A DNA stretch of 64,000 nt, taken from contig JACEFZ010015002.1 of the NCBI GenBank assembly GCA_014155875.1, positions 137,001-201,000 on the forward strand, in the 5' to 3' direction. Of the stretch, positions 26,201 through 38,200 are shown in pieces; the first letter of the stretch is position 1, and every line of letters begins with the position of its first letter. A program made the position numbers and the translations under genes. Source of the stretch: Cepaea nemoralis. Lineage: Eukaryota > Mollusca > Gastropoda > Stylommatophora > Helicidae. The notes below the pieces were generated by a model. The model did not search any database. It saw only the letters and a list, made by a program, of their open reading frames with translations, and had not been told where the DNA came from.

Positions 26201-29200
26201 CATATTATTACGTTTTTTTCAAATTGCTGCGAGGTAGATGCGTGAAGCTGGTACTACTGATCTGACTGGGTATTATTGCAATGGAGGTAACCAGGCATCA
26301 GGGGGATGAAACCTGAGTTGTGTTAAAAGTTGTACTTCATTTGTCATTTCAATGCAACTTACATTTTTTGTATATATTTCTATGCCATATATGTATTTTC
26401 ATGCATAACACTGGGAAAGAGTAGTCTCTGACATGAAATTAACACTACCCCAGTATATACATACATCATGAATGAAAGATGGCATCTTTCATTGAGGTAC
26501 CCGGGGAGAATGTCAGAGCCTAGCTATGCAGCAACATCGTTACGGCACCCGGCGGACAAGAGTTGTCGGCTGGCAAGATTGCTACCTGACACGCGACCAG
26601 CGGTCAGGCTGACGACAGACGCACGCAAGCCACGTGACCCCACCAGAGGCAGTGGGCGGTGTGCGTGATAGCTCAGACCGAGCTGGGACAGGAGACTGGA
26701 AGGACATGTGTGACGAGAGCAAGGCGTTTGTGTGAATCTCCGTGGTTGAAAGCCGAACGACTGATATCTTGAGCGTCAGACCTATGAGCTGTATTGTGGT
26801 TGTGAGTTATATATTGTAGATCGTTGTAATTATCGTTCTGTATTTAATGTGGCAATAAATCCATAGAACTTGTGTTGCTGTGTCTTACGTCGAATCACGT
26901 TATACTTGTACTGTCTCACACGTGTTAGCCAACGAGCCGAATATAAGATCCTGACATGCGACACCATCTTTGACCGGCTGTAACTATTGTCCATGTGTGT
27001 CGACTGTACCACTAGGTGCTATTGATCAATACAAAATCAGTGCTCGAGGCGCTCCTGTCAGGGAAATTGCCGATAGTAAGGACATTACTTTCTGAACTTA
27101 GCAGTCGGCATAACGTCTTGATCATTTCATCGATCACTTTAACCATCATCATGTCACTACACATACCATACCCTACAATTTAAGTGATCCTTCGACCACT
27201 TGATCACTACTTCACCCGTACTTGACCACTATTTGACTATGTCCTTACTTATTTTACCATCACCGTTTCACTACACGTACCATACCCTATAATTTAAGTG
27301 GTCATTCGACTACTTGACCACTACTTGACCACAATTTGAGCACCGCTTGACCAACTCTTGATCATCACCATGTCACTATACCTACTTTCACCAACAATTT
27401 AAGTAGTCACTCGACCATTTACCACTACTTGGCCACTACTTGAGCACGTCATCGATCACTTTAACCAACAAAGGTTCACTACACGTACTTTCCCTTACAA
27501 TTTAAGTGGTCACTCGACCATTTGACCAGTACTTGCCTGCTACTTGATCACTACTTGACAACGTCACTACTTAATTTATCCATCTCTGTTTCACTACACG
27601 TACCATATCCTACAATTTTCTCACTTGAGCAGTTGACCACTGGTTGAGCACTACTTGACCACTGCTTGACCCCGTTGTCGACCATTTTACCATCACCATT
27701 TCAATATACGTACTTTTCTCTACCTTTTAAGTGTTCATTCGACCACTTGACCACTGGTTGACCGCTACTTGACCATGTCATCGATCACTTTACCCACTAC
27801 CATAATCTTAGGGACATCGTCCTCTACAATTTAAGTGGTCACTCGACCACTTGACCACTACTTGACCATTGGTTGACCACTACTTGACCACTAATTTACC
27901 ACCCTTTAATCATCACCATATCATTATAACCACTTTTCCCTAAAATTTCCTCACTTGACCACTACTTGACCACTGCTTGACCACTAATTTACCATCCTTT
28001 AATCATCACCATATCATTACAATCACTGTTCCCTAAAATTTCCCTAAAATTTTCGTCACTTAACCAACACTTGACCACTACTTGACCACTAATTTACCAC
28101 TCTTTAAGCATCATCATATCATTACAATCACTTTTCCCTAAAATGTTCCTTACTTGACCACTGCTTGACCACTAATACCTGGTACCCACCCCTTACCGCC
28201 GAATGATACTACACTATATCCATTACAATCAGCGATCTTTAGCTTTCAAGGTTTCATTTGTAACACGTGTTATGTTAGTGAATAAGTCACTACGACCCTC
28301 TACATAGCACTACTAGCCGCTACCCACCCCTTAATAAATTTAAGTAAGCTATACCCGCTAAAATCATTAAAATCGGCCATCTTTACTTTTTAAGGTTTTC
28401 ATTTGTACCCCATATGATGATAGTGTATAGGCAGCTACGACACTCTAAGAATCACTAATAGCCGCTACCCACCCCTCACCAACGAATTTCACTAAGCTAT
28501 ACCCGCTAAAATCAATATTATCGGCCATTTTTACTTTTAAGGTTTTCATTTGTAACCTGTGTGATGATAGTGTATAAGCAACTACGACACTCTACAAAGC
28601 ACTAATAGCCGCTACCCATCCCTCACCAACGAATTTCACTAAGCTATACCCGCTAAAATCAATAATATCGACCATCTTTACATTTTAAGGTTTTCATTTG
28701 TAACCCTGTGATGATAGTGTTTAAACCCGAACCGCCTAGCCTCGCCCCACGCGCCCACCCCCTCTCCACCACCCCGCACCCCGTCGTTATTTATTTTTAT
28801 TTTTTATTTATTTTATTTTATTTTTTAATAATTAATTAAAATTCTTATACACCCACTCAATAGTTATCTGCCCTTAGAAACATAAAATCTTAGAATTATC
28901 GCCCTTAGATATGACCTAGATATCACCCCTTACACCAACCCAACTATATGACCGAGGGGGAGTGAAAATCAGCCGAGGTCAAGGTCAATTACCGGAGGCT
29001 CCGGCAAATGATACCCGAATCCCACATTTATAACTACTGTTGGGTTGACCCCCAGAGACATGTCTGATACCTATATTGTATGAGGTTGGGTTGACCCCAG
29101 AGACATGTCTGGTACCCATATTGTATGAGGTTGGGTTGACCCCAGAGACATCTCTGGTACCTATATTGTATGAGGTTGGGTTGACCACCAGAGACATGTC

Positions 29201-32200
29201 TGGTACCCATATTGTATGAGGTTGGGTTGACCCCCAGAGACATGTCTGATACCTATATTGTATGAGGTTGGGTTGACCCCAGAGACATCTCTGATACCCA
29301 TATTGTATGAGGTTGGGTTGACCCCCAGAGACATGTCTGGTACCTATATTGTATGAGGTTGGGTTGACCCCCAGAGACATCTCTGGTACCTATATTGTAT
29401 GAGGTTGGGTTGACCCCCAGAGACATGTCTGGTACCTATATTGTATGAGGTTGGGTTGACCCCAGAGACATCTCTGGTACCTATATTGTATGAGGTTGGG
29501 TTGATCACCAGAGACATGTCTGGTACCTATATTGTATGAGGTTGGGTTGATCACCAGAGACATGTCTGGTACCTATATTGTATGAGGTTGGGTTGACCCC
29601 AGAGACATGTCTGGTACCTATATTGTAATGAGGTTGGGTTGATCACCAGAGACATCTCTGGTACCTATATTGTATGAGGTTGGGTTGACCCCCAGAGACA
29701 TGTCTGGTACCTATATTGTAATGAGGTTGGGTTGATCACCAGAGACATGTCTGATACCTATATTGTATGAGGTTGGGTTGATCACCAGAGACATGTCTGA
29801 TACCTGTATTGTATGAGGTTGGGTTGACCCCAGAGACATCTCTGGTACCTATATTGTATGAGGTTGGGTTGACCCCCAGAGACATGTCTGGTACCTATAT
29901 TGTAATGAGGTTGGGTTGATCACCAGAGACATGTCTGATACCTATATTGTATGAGGTTGGATTGATCACCAGAGACATGTCTGGTACCTATATTGTATGA
30001 GGTTGGGTTGACCCCAGAGACATCTCTGGTACCTATATTGTATGAGGTTGGGTTGACCACCAGAGACATGTCTGGTACCCATATTTTATGAGGTTGGGTT
30101 GACCCCCAGAGACATGTCTGGTACCTATATTGTAATGAGGTTGGGTTGATCACCAGAGACATGTCTGATACCTATATTGTATGAGGTTGGGTTGATCACC
30201 AGAGACATGTCTGGTACCTATATTGTATGAGGTTGGGTTGGCCAGCCAGAGACATATCTGGTACCTATATTGTATGAGGTTGGGTTGTACACCAAAGACA
30301 TCTCTGGTACCTATATTGTATGAGGTTGGGTTGTACACCAGAGACATGTCTGGTACCCATATTGTATGAGGTTGGGTTGACCCCAGAGACATGTCTGGTA
30401 CCCATATTGTATGAGGTTGGGTTGTACACCAGAGACATGTCTGGTACCCATATTGTATGAGGTTGGGTTGTACACCAGAGACATTTCTGGTACCATATTG
30501 TATGAGGTTGGGTTGACCACCAGAGACATCTCTGGTACCTATATTGTATGAGGTTGGGTTGACCACCAGAGACATCTCTGGTACCTATATTGTATGAGGT
30601 TGGGTTGACCACCAGAGACATCTCTGGTACCTATATTGTATGAGGTTGGGTTGATCACCAGAGACATGTCTGGTACCTATATTGTATGAGGTTGGGTTGA
30701 TCACCAGAGACATCTCTGGTACCTATATTGTATGAGGTTGGGTTGATCACCAGAGACATGTCTGGTACCTATATTGTATGAGGTTGGGTTGATCACCAGA
30801 GACATGTCTGGTACCTATATTGTATGAGGTTGGGTTGGCCAGCCAGAGACATATCTGGTACCTATATTGTATGAGGTTGGGTTGTACACCAAAGACATCT
30901 CTGGTACCTATATTGTATGAGGTTGGGTTGTACACCAGAGACATGTCTGGTACCCATATTGTATGAGGTTGGGTTGACCCCAGAGACATGTCTGGTACCC
31001 ATATTGTATGAGGTTGGGTTGTACACCAGAGACATGTCTGGTACCCATATTGTATGAGGTTGGGTTGTACACCAGAGACATTTCTGGTACCCATATTGTA
31101 TGAGGTTGGGTTGACCACCAGAGACATCTCTGGTACCTATATTGTATGAGGTTGGGTTGACCACCAGAGACATCTCTGGTACCTATATTGTATGAGGTTG
31201 GGTTGACCACCAGAGACATCTCTGGTACCTATATTGTATGAGGTTGGGTTGATCACCAGAGACATGTCTGGTACCTATATTGTATGAGGTTGGGTTGATC
31301 ACCAGAGACATGTCTGGTACCTATATTGTATGAGGTTGGGTTGATCCCCAGAGATCTGCCTGGTACCTATATTGTATGAGGTTGGGTTGACCACCAAAGA
31401 CATGCCTGGTACCCATATTGTATGAGGTTGGGTTGACCCCAGAGACATGCTGGTCAGAAAAAAATGACACTGCTTCTGCTGGAGATTACACCCTGACCAT
31501 TGATTTGGCAGGCAAGCTCACTAGTTACTATGCCACTGTAGCACCTGTACATGTATACATTACCTAGTATTATGGCTTCAGAGCATGATACATATTGAAA
31601 GAGAATGAAAATGCTTGATGATTTATGATGAAGAATTGATATTAGTGAACATGGGACAGTTAGGATCATTTTGTGTGATATTCACTGGCACAGGAAAAGA
31701 GCATTATAGGGTGACCCTTTACCATGATGTTGATACTGTGACGACAGTGGTTGATGATTTATGATGAAGAATTGATATCAGTAAACATGGGAGAAATTGA
31801 TATGTGCTTCATCTCTCTCAGTAGACGTCAAATTGTGTTGATTTTGATTATCCCTGTTGTGAGCTATGTAGCTGCATCCTTCCACACAGTCTGCCTTAGG
31901 AAGCTATTGAAAATTAAATGGCAAGACAAGATCCCAGACACTGAAGTCCTAGAAAGAGCGTCCATACCCAGTATTCACACTCTACTAATGAAAAATCAGA
32001 TTCGCTAGGTTGGTCACTTGACTTGCATGTCAGATTACAGACTCCCTAAACAAATTTTTTACAGCGAACTGCGTTATATTAAATGCTCCCAAGGTGGTCA
32101 GAGGAAACGCTTTAAAGACACTTTGAAAATCTAATTAAAAGCTTTTGGAATTCATCACGACACTTGGGAGACTGCTGCCAAAGACCATGTTTGTGGCGTA

Positions 32201-35200
32201 CATCATTACGCTAGGGTGCAGTCACTTGTTTCAGATTTAGAATGATTAATTTATCCACATTTTTTGATATATAACTCTACAGTATGCACCTGGCAAGATG
32301 CAGCAAAATATGCCAGGTAATAAATCTTGTTTGTGGCTTCTATGTTTATATATTAATGTTGTTTGTTGACACAGAAGGAATAAACAACAAGAGACTACGT
32401 CCAGTTTGTCTCTGTGGGTTCTATTCTGTGCTGAATCCACTAGTAAGGATCCTTCTGCAGATGTCAAATGCCACAGCGTTGTGTACTCAGATGACATCAG
32501 CTTCCCAGCTTTAGCCCAGTTTATCAAGAGATTTTTGGAGAGAAATTTGGTAAGAGATCAATCTTTGGAGGTTGTTTTGATCAATTATATTATAGAAGAT
32601 GTTGGTAAGAGAGTGAATTGTAGAAGATTTTGGTAAGAGATGGGTGGTTGATTGGTTGATTGGATGAGTGATTTTTTGGGTGGGTGGTTGGTTGGATGAG
32701 TGATTGGTTGGATGGGTGGTTGGTTTGTTGGTTGGTAGGGTGGTTGTTCGGTTGGGTGGGTGGTTGGTTGGTTTGCTTGGTGGTTCATTGGTTAGGTGAT
32801 TGTTTTGGTGGGTGATTGGGTAGTTGGTTAGTTGGGTTGTTGGGTGGTTGGGTATTTTTTTGGGTGGTTGGTTGATTATTTGGCTGGTTGGGTGATTGGT
32901 AAGGTTAGTAGGTTGGTTGGTTGGTTAGGTGATTGGTTTGGTTAGGTGGTTGACTGGTTGGTTTCATGGTTGGTTGGTAGTTTAGTAGGTTGGTTGGGTG
33001 GTTGGGTATTTGTTTGCATGGTTGGTTGGTTATGTGGTTTGTTGGATGGGTGGGTGCATAACTGGTTGGGTGGGTGGTTGGTTGGTTGGTTTTGTGTCAG
33101 GTCCTAGTCAGATATGACTGAGCTACCACATGACAGTAGACAGTACTACCTGCTTTCTGTTAGATCCGAATGTTTGGTGGCACTCAGCAAACCCGACACC
33201 CTACATCATAAAAATGGCTTTGGGCAGAGGAGTACATTTGGTAGGGTACGAACCTTATCTTAATATGAGGAAATGCAACCTAAAGGCTAAATATCATGGC
33301 AGGGCAGACCAGGCCCTTAGCCTTGGCTGGCAACTGGTCTAGGATCAAAGCTCTGATAGGTGGACAGTTAGTGCATTGCTTTGATGATCCAGTAACTTCT
33401 GCAGCTTGTTTTGTTCCAGATGTATTAGGGTTACCTTTCCTATGGATTAAACTAGTCAGACCGAGAGAGAGATCTTGCTGCATGGCAACACATGGTCTCT
33501 ACATTTCAGTCCAGGCTTTGTGGTATAGAGAGGTATAACTCCATCCCTGGTCCCCACCATGGGTTGTGGTTATTGTGCCCTTTTTGAAGCACAGTGTAAC
33601 AAACTATCGCCTGTCAAGGTGGCAAGGTGCCAGGGTACCAGTAACTGCTTTTACCTTGAAATGTATGTCCTTAATATTTGGGAGCCACAATGGCATAGAT
33701 GCTAGCATGCCTGCCATTTGTCTGGTTGTCATGTGATGAAATCAAATGTGAGGCAAGAATTATTTCACTATACTTAGCTTGGCCAATGGATAAGAGCAGT
33801 CATGTTTAAACATCCGGTGTGTTGATGCCGAGGTAGTGGGTTTAACCCTTACACCAATCAGTTGGACCAGAATGTTGACTTGGGGATGTAAATTACAAGT
33901 ATCTCAGAAGTCAGAGTGAGTTTGCCGGATGTCAAGGGACTCTGGTAATAGGGAAAGCTAATCCACATGCACAAATCAGCCCAGTGCACTAGAAGTAGTA
34001 GCACATGTGTATGGACTACGCTTGAGTTCAAAGCAAACGAAGACAAAATAAATGTTTTCACTGCCCTGAGTTGCCAGGTTGACCCAGCCTGAAGTGAGTG
34101 CCAGGAAATGTTGGGGGAAGCAAAGATGGCCAGGATAGTGACCACATCATTCATTCATTCAGTAGCATGTCCTTTGCAGAACCTCGCTCCCATAACAACC
34201 TTCTGGAAAACCTCTCAATCATAAGCAAGATTTCCCACGTCCGATACAGCCATCTAGAGATCATCCACCACATCCTGCAACAATCTTCTCTTTAGCCTTC
34301 CTCTTCCTCTCTTCCCAGGCATATACCCCTCCTTTATTGTTATCTCCAAAATTTCATGAAGTTTCAAGTGACTAAAATGTGTCAATTTTCTTTGTTTTAT
34401 CATCTTTAATAGCCAGCCTTCTTCAATATTCAACTCTTGAAGTATGGATGCATTTGTTCTTTTCTTTACCCAAGATATTCTCAGAACTCGTCTATAACAT
34501 TTATATTCAAAGGCGTTTATGCGCTGTTCAGCTTGTTTAGTAAGTGTCACGTCTCACAGGCGTATGTTGCAATGAGAAAGATGCATGCTCTTAAAAATCT
34601 AATTTTTGTAGTTCTATCTTTCCCACTCCATAATGTATTCAGTTGTTTTAGTCTGAAGAGCAATTGATAATCGTTGTTTAATTTCTTTCATTATGTCACC
34701 ATTGTTGGTAATCAATGACCCAAGATATTCAAAATTTTCAAAAATCAATGACCCAAGATTCACATAAACATTTACAATATTTAATCTGGTTTTTAAAACC
34801 CTGTTTGTATGTTATCTGTTGTTGGAGTATCATCCTTGCACTCCGGACATGTCCATAGGTTCTCAGATCCTCCCTCCAACATATGAATCAGTGCCCGGCT
34901 GCTAATATTGCCAGTTTTGTGTTCTTTGACGAGACCCCCTCATTCTCTCAATGTGCCTCTCATGTCTGGCCATGCTGATTCTTACTCCCAAGTCTCTAAT
35001 TCTGGACAATCATGTGAATTCACTGGCGTCAAAGTCCTCCACTCTCGACCACTCACTAAGGACATTAATAATATTGGCACGATCCTAAGGCTGGCCACTC
35101 TAGGGGATGCAGAGCCAGCACGTTTATCATCTTGCCAAATTGGTATGTTTTGTAACGTATCATCATTTATCCTACATTTTATTTTTTGTTTTGTTCCTAG

Positions 35201-38200
35201 TATCATGCTCCAGCTGATGGTGTCAGTCAAGTTTTTGAATTGTCTTCCACACTGCCCATCATTTTTCTGTATGCCAGTAAGGATGAACAAGGCCAGATAT
35301 CATCAGTCACTAAGTTTGTCAAGTTCGACCTCAGGGGCTATGCCAAGTTGGTTCTAGTAGACATGTAGGTTGTGGTTTTGACAGATTGTTATTTTTATAC
35401 CTTCATGATAGGTCAGCATGGCTAAATGGATAAGAACGTGTGTTCTTAAATATCCGGTGTGCTGATGCTGAGGTTCAACCCTACACCGGACAGTTGGACT
35501 AAAATGTTGACCTATCATCTTTGACTTGAGGACGTAAATTACAAGTACCTCTGAAGTTCGGGGTGGGTTCGCCTGATGGCGAGGGACACTGTTAATAGAA
35601 AAAGCTATTCCACACGAAAAATAAAGTCCAGCACTACTATAATTAGTGTGTATGGACTATGCTTGAGTTCAAGTGAGCGAGCGCCAAAACAAAATTCTTC
35701 ATGATATGCACAATTCGCCAGAAAGAATTAAACAGCCATCAGCGAACCTAGAGGTGAATAAAAGATGCCAGCGCTGGTTAGGACAAACATCGAGAAAACC
35801 TGGCAATAGTATAACTAGAAAGACCTTTGTGTGGAATCCAAAGGGCAAAAGAAATCGAGGAAGACATAAACAGACATGTAGCAGAAAATTGGAAACAGAG
35901 AAAGTCATTCTTCCGGTCCAATATGGTGGATAGGCAGTTGAGCTGTTAAGGCCTCTGGAGTGTTTTTGCTTCTGGCTATGACTTGCTTACACATTTTCCT
36001 CATATTGGACTGGTAGTACATGGTTCCATCGTCGAGCTAATGAGTTAAGTGCGTGGCGCAACACTATGAGCTATGGATTTTGTGTAGAGTGCTTTTACAT
36101 CTGTCCGTGGTTGTTTGTATTGTGATCTGCATGTTCAGAAAATGGAGGCAGCCGGTTGCTGAACTAGCTAGTTTTGAATTATGCAGCAATATATGTGAAG
36201 CTGCTGCTTTTCTAGTGACCGCCGCTTCCATCAACAATTAACAATAATTTTCATTGCAGACTGTTGTTTTGGGTACTCTGGCAGTGGCCTTATGCATTTA
36301 CTTGCCTGTGCATGTTATTGGTTTGTCGGTTCTGCTGTTTGTTCTACTTTTCACATGGGGTAGTCAAGAGCATTTTATGTAATATTCACTGGCACAGGTA
36401 CAGAGCATTATGGGGGTGACCCTTTGCCATGAAATTGGAGCCGTGACTAACTAACTAATTAGAATCAGACCAATCAATATGCAGAGGACATGGACGGAGC
36501 TGCATGGGTTAGCTAAGAATAGGAGAGCATGGATAGAGTTGGTTGACGGCCTTTGCCCCAGTGGAGGAAACAAAGGGTGAGAAAAGAAGACGATTTACCA
36601 ACATGTTTGTTGGGGGGGAAATAAAGGGTGAAATAATAATAAGAAGAAGACAATTGACCAACATGTTTGTTGGGGGGGGGGGGGGGAAATAAAGGGTGAA
36701 ATAATAATAAGAACAAGACAATTGACCAACATGTTTGTTGGGGGGAAATAAAGGGTGAAATAATAATAATAAGAAGACAATTGACCAATATGTTTGTTGG
36801 GGAGGGGGGAAATAAAGGGTGAAATAATAATAAGAAGAAGACAATTGACCAACATATTTGTTGGGGGGAAATAAAGGGTGAAATAGTAATAATAAGAAGA
36901 CAATTGACCAATATGTTTGTTGGGGGGGGGGGGGGGGGGGGGAGAATAAAGGGTGAAATAATAAGTAGAAGACAACTGACCAACATGTTTGTTTTGCTGT
37001 GTCTGGGTGATAATTTTCAAATATTCCCTTTATGTTGAGTTGAGTTGAGTCAAGAACCGACATCACTGCACTCAGGACATTCCCATACGTGCTCAGTCCC
37101 CTCGTTAAACAGCCAGCGAAGAGTCATACTGCTAATCGTTCCCACCGCTATCTGACTAAATGTTCTCCTGGTCTTCCCTCTCAGTTTTGAGATTCTTCCA
37201 GAACCCCTGCCGATCCCCCGCAATCTCATTCTTTCCACATATGGGTTCTCAATATGTTCCTCCGCCTTCTCCACCTGGTCCCACAAGCGCACGACCACCT
37301 CCCCCTTGTCCATAGGCAAGATACGACCAAGAGGTGCATTCCCTGCTAGCCTATCAGCCTGTTCATTCCCCCGTACACCCGCATGGTCCAGGGCAAATAT
37401 CCTATACAGTTCTCACAATCTGTGACCTCTGAAGCGACGAGAACCATTCCACACGAAACATTCCTTTCTCCACCTTGCTAAGCATATTCTTTGAATCTGT
37501 AATGAACACAACGTGTGTTGCAGTAGTGTCCTCTAGCCACCGGAATGCCGCACAAAAAGTCACACACCTGACTTATAGAAAGTTCTGCCTGTGCCATCCA
37601 GGACCTGCCTCGTCTTAGTCTATGACCCTTTACCATATCCATTGCTGCATGCAGCGGGTGATCCCTGTCTGCGGCAACTCTCAGGTACCATTTGGCCTGA
37701 AGGACTCTATGTCTATCCGTCATTGTAGGTAGCGCCAGGATATGCCTCATGCAGATAATTGGTGTGTCCTTTGTGCATCCCATGTGTAACATGAATGTAC
37801 TGTGTGTTTGTAAAGTCTCACTACACTTTGTATGTAGAACAAATTTGAAAAATGAAGTACATAATGTTATCAAAGAATGTACTCCACAGTTCATCGTGAA
37901 GCAAGATGTAGCGAATGGCTGTCATCTGCTGGAGTAATTATTTGCACTTCAAACAGAATGGTGTTATCAATGGAAGAAAGAATTATTTTCAAATTTGTTC
38001 TACATACAAAGTGTAGTGAGACTTTACAAACACCTGGTGGTTTTTACAACACCTGGAAATAATGGAGCAATATATTTTTAGCAATATAATATTATGATGA
38101 CTGGCATCTGTGCCTTTGGAAATGGTGAAACGTGCAGTTTCATAACTCCTCGAGGAACCCAGTTGAGGGTTCAAAATTAGTCATGAGCAATTTTGAATGC

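Larger units (their letters stand above)
19052..26956 (+). mobile_element. LTR retrotransposon, Gypsy superfamily, Gmr1-like domain order
   Basis: Two 446-bp LTRs (19052-19497 and 26511-26956) start TGTCAG and end CTGACA and look identical by eye. A 5-bp duplication tgcga flanks the element (19047-19051, 26957-26961). The mirrored left arm shows the empty site at 14571-14575. The internal order is Gag, zinc knuckle, protease, integrase, GPY/F-type integrase tail, reverse transcriptase, RNase H. Integrase before reverse transcriptase is the known peculiarity of Gmr1-like Gypsy elements. The coding part is broken by several stops and frameshifts, so this copy is defective. No envelope-like reading frame is seen. 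Confidence 0.93.
12461..29038. mobile_element. Giant foldback element with multi-kilobase inverted arms
   Basis: The ends are perfect inverted repeats (agtagttataaatgtggg at 12461, its reverse complement ending at 29038), starting AG and ending CT, with a 6-bp duplication gttggg. Left arm 12461 to about 17497 pairs with right arm about 17498-19051 plus 26962-29038. Terminal identity looks about 98%. The offset is preserved inward: 15430-15645 is repeated exactly at 17975-18190 in reverse. Removing the LTR insert leaves about 8.7 kb that is nearly all inverted repeat. The arms differ mainly in copy number of an internal repeat. I find no transposase, integrase or polymerase reading frame, so it is non-autonomous. 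The AG/CT ends and 6-bp duplication resemble Maverick/Polinton-type elements, but that link is inference. Confidence 0.88.

Noticed and set aside
25085..26502. An envelope-like gene in the 3' part of the LTR element
   Set aside because: No long frame, signal peptide or transmembrane segment is visible. The largest minus-strand frames are short and patternless.
12461..29038. Complete Maverick/Polinton or a virus-like element
   Set aside because: No polymerase, ATPase, protease or capsid frame occurs outside the LTR retrotransposon. Only the ends and duplication length are suggestive.
34908..35357. 149-codon + strand frame overlapping exon e
   Set aside because: It spans an antisense LINE end and the splice acceptor. 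The alternative frame in exon e has the thioredoxin-like pattern and matching phases.
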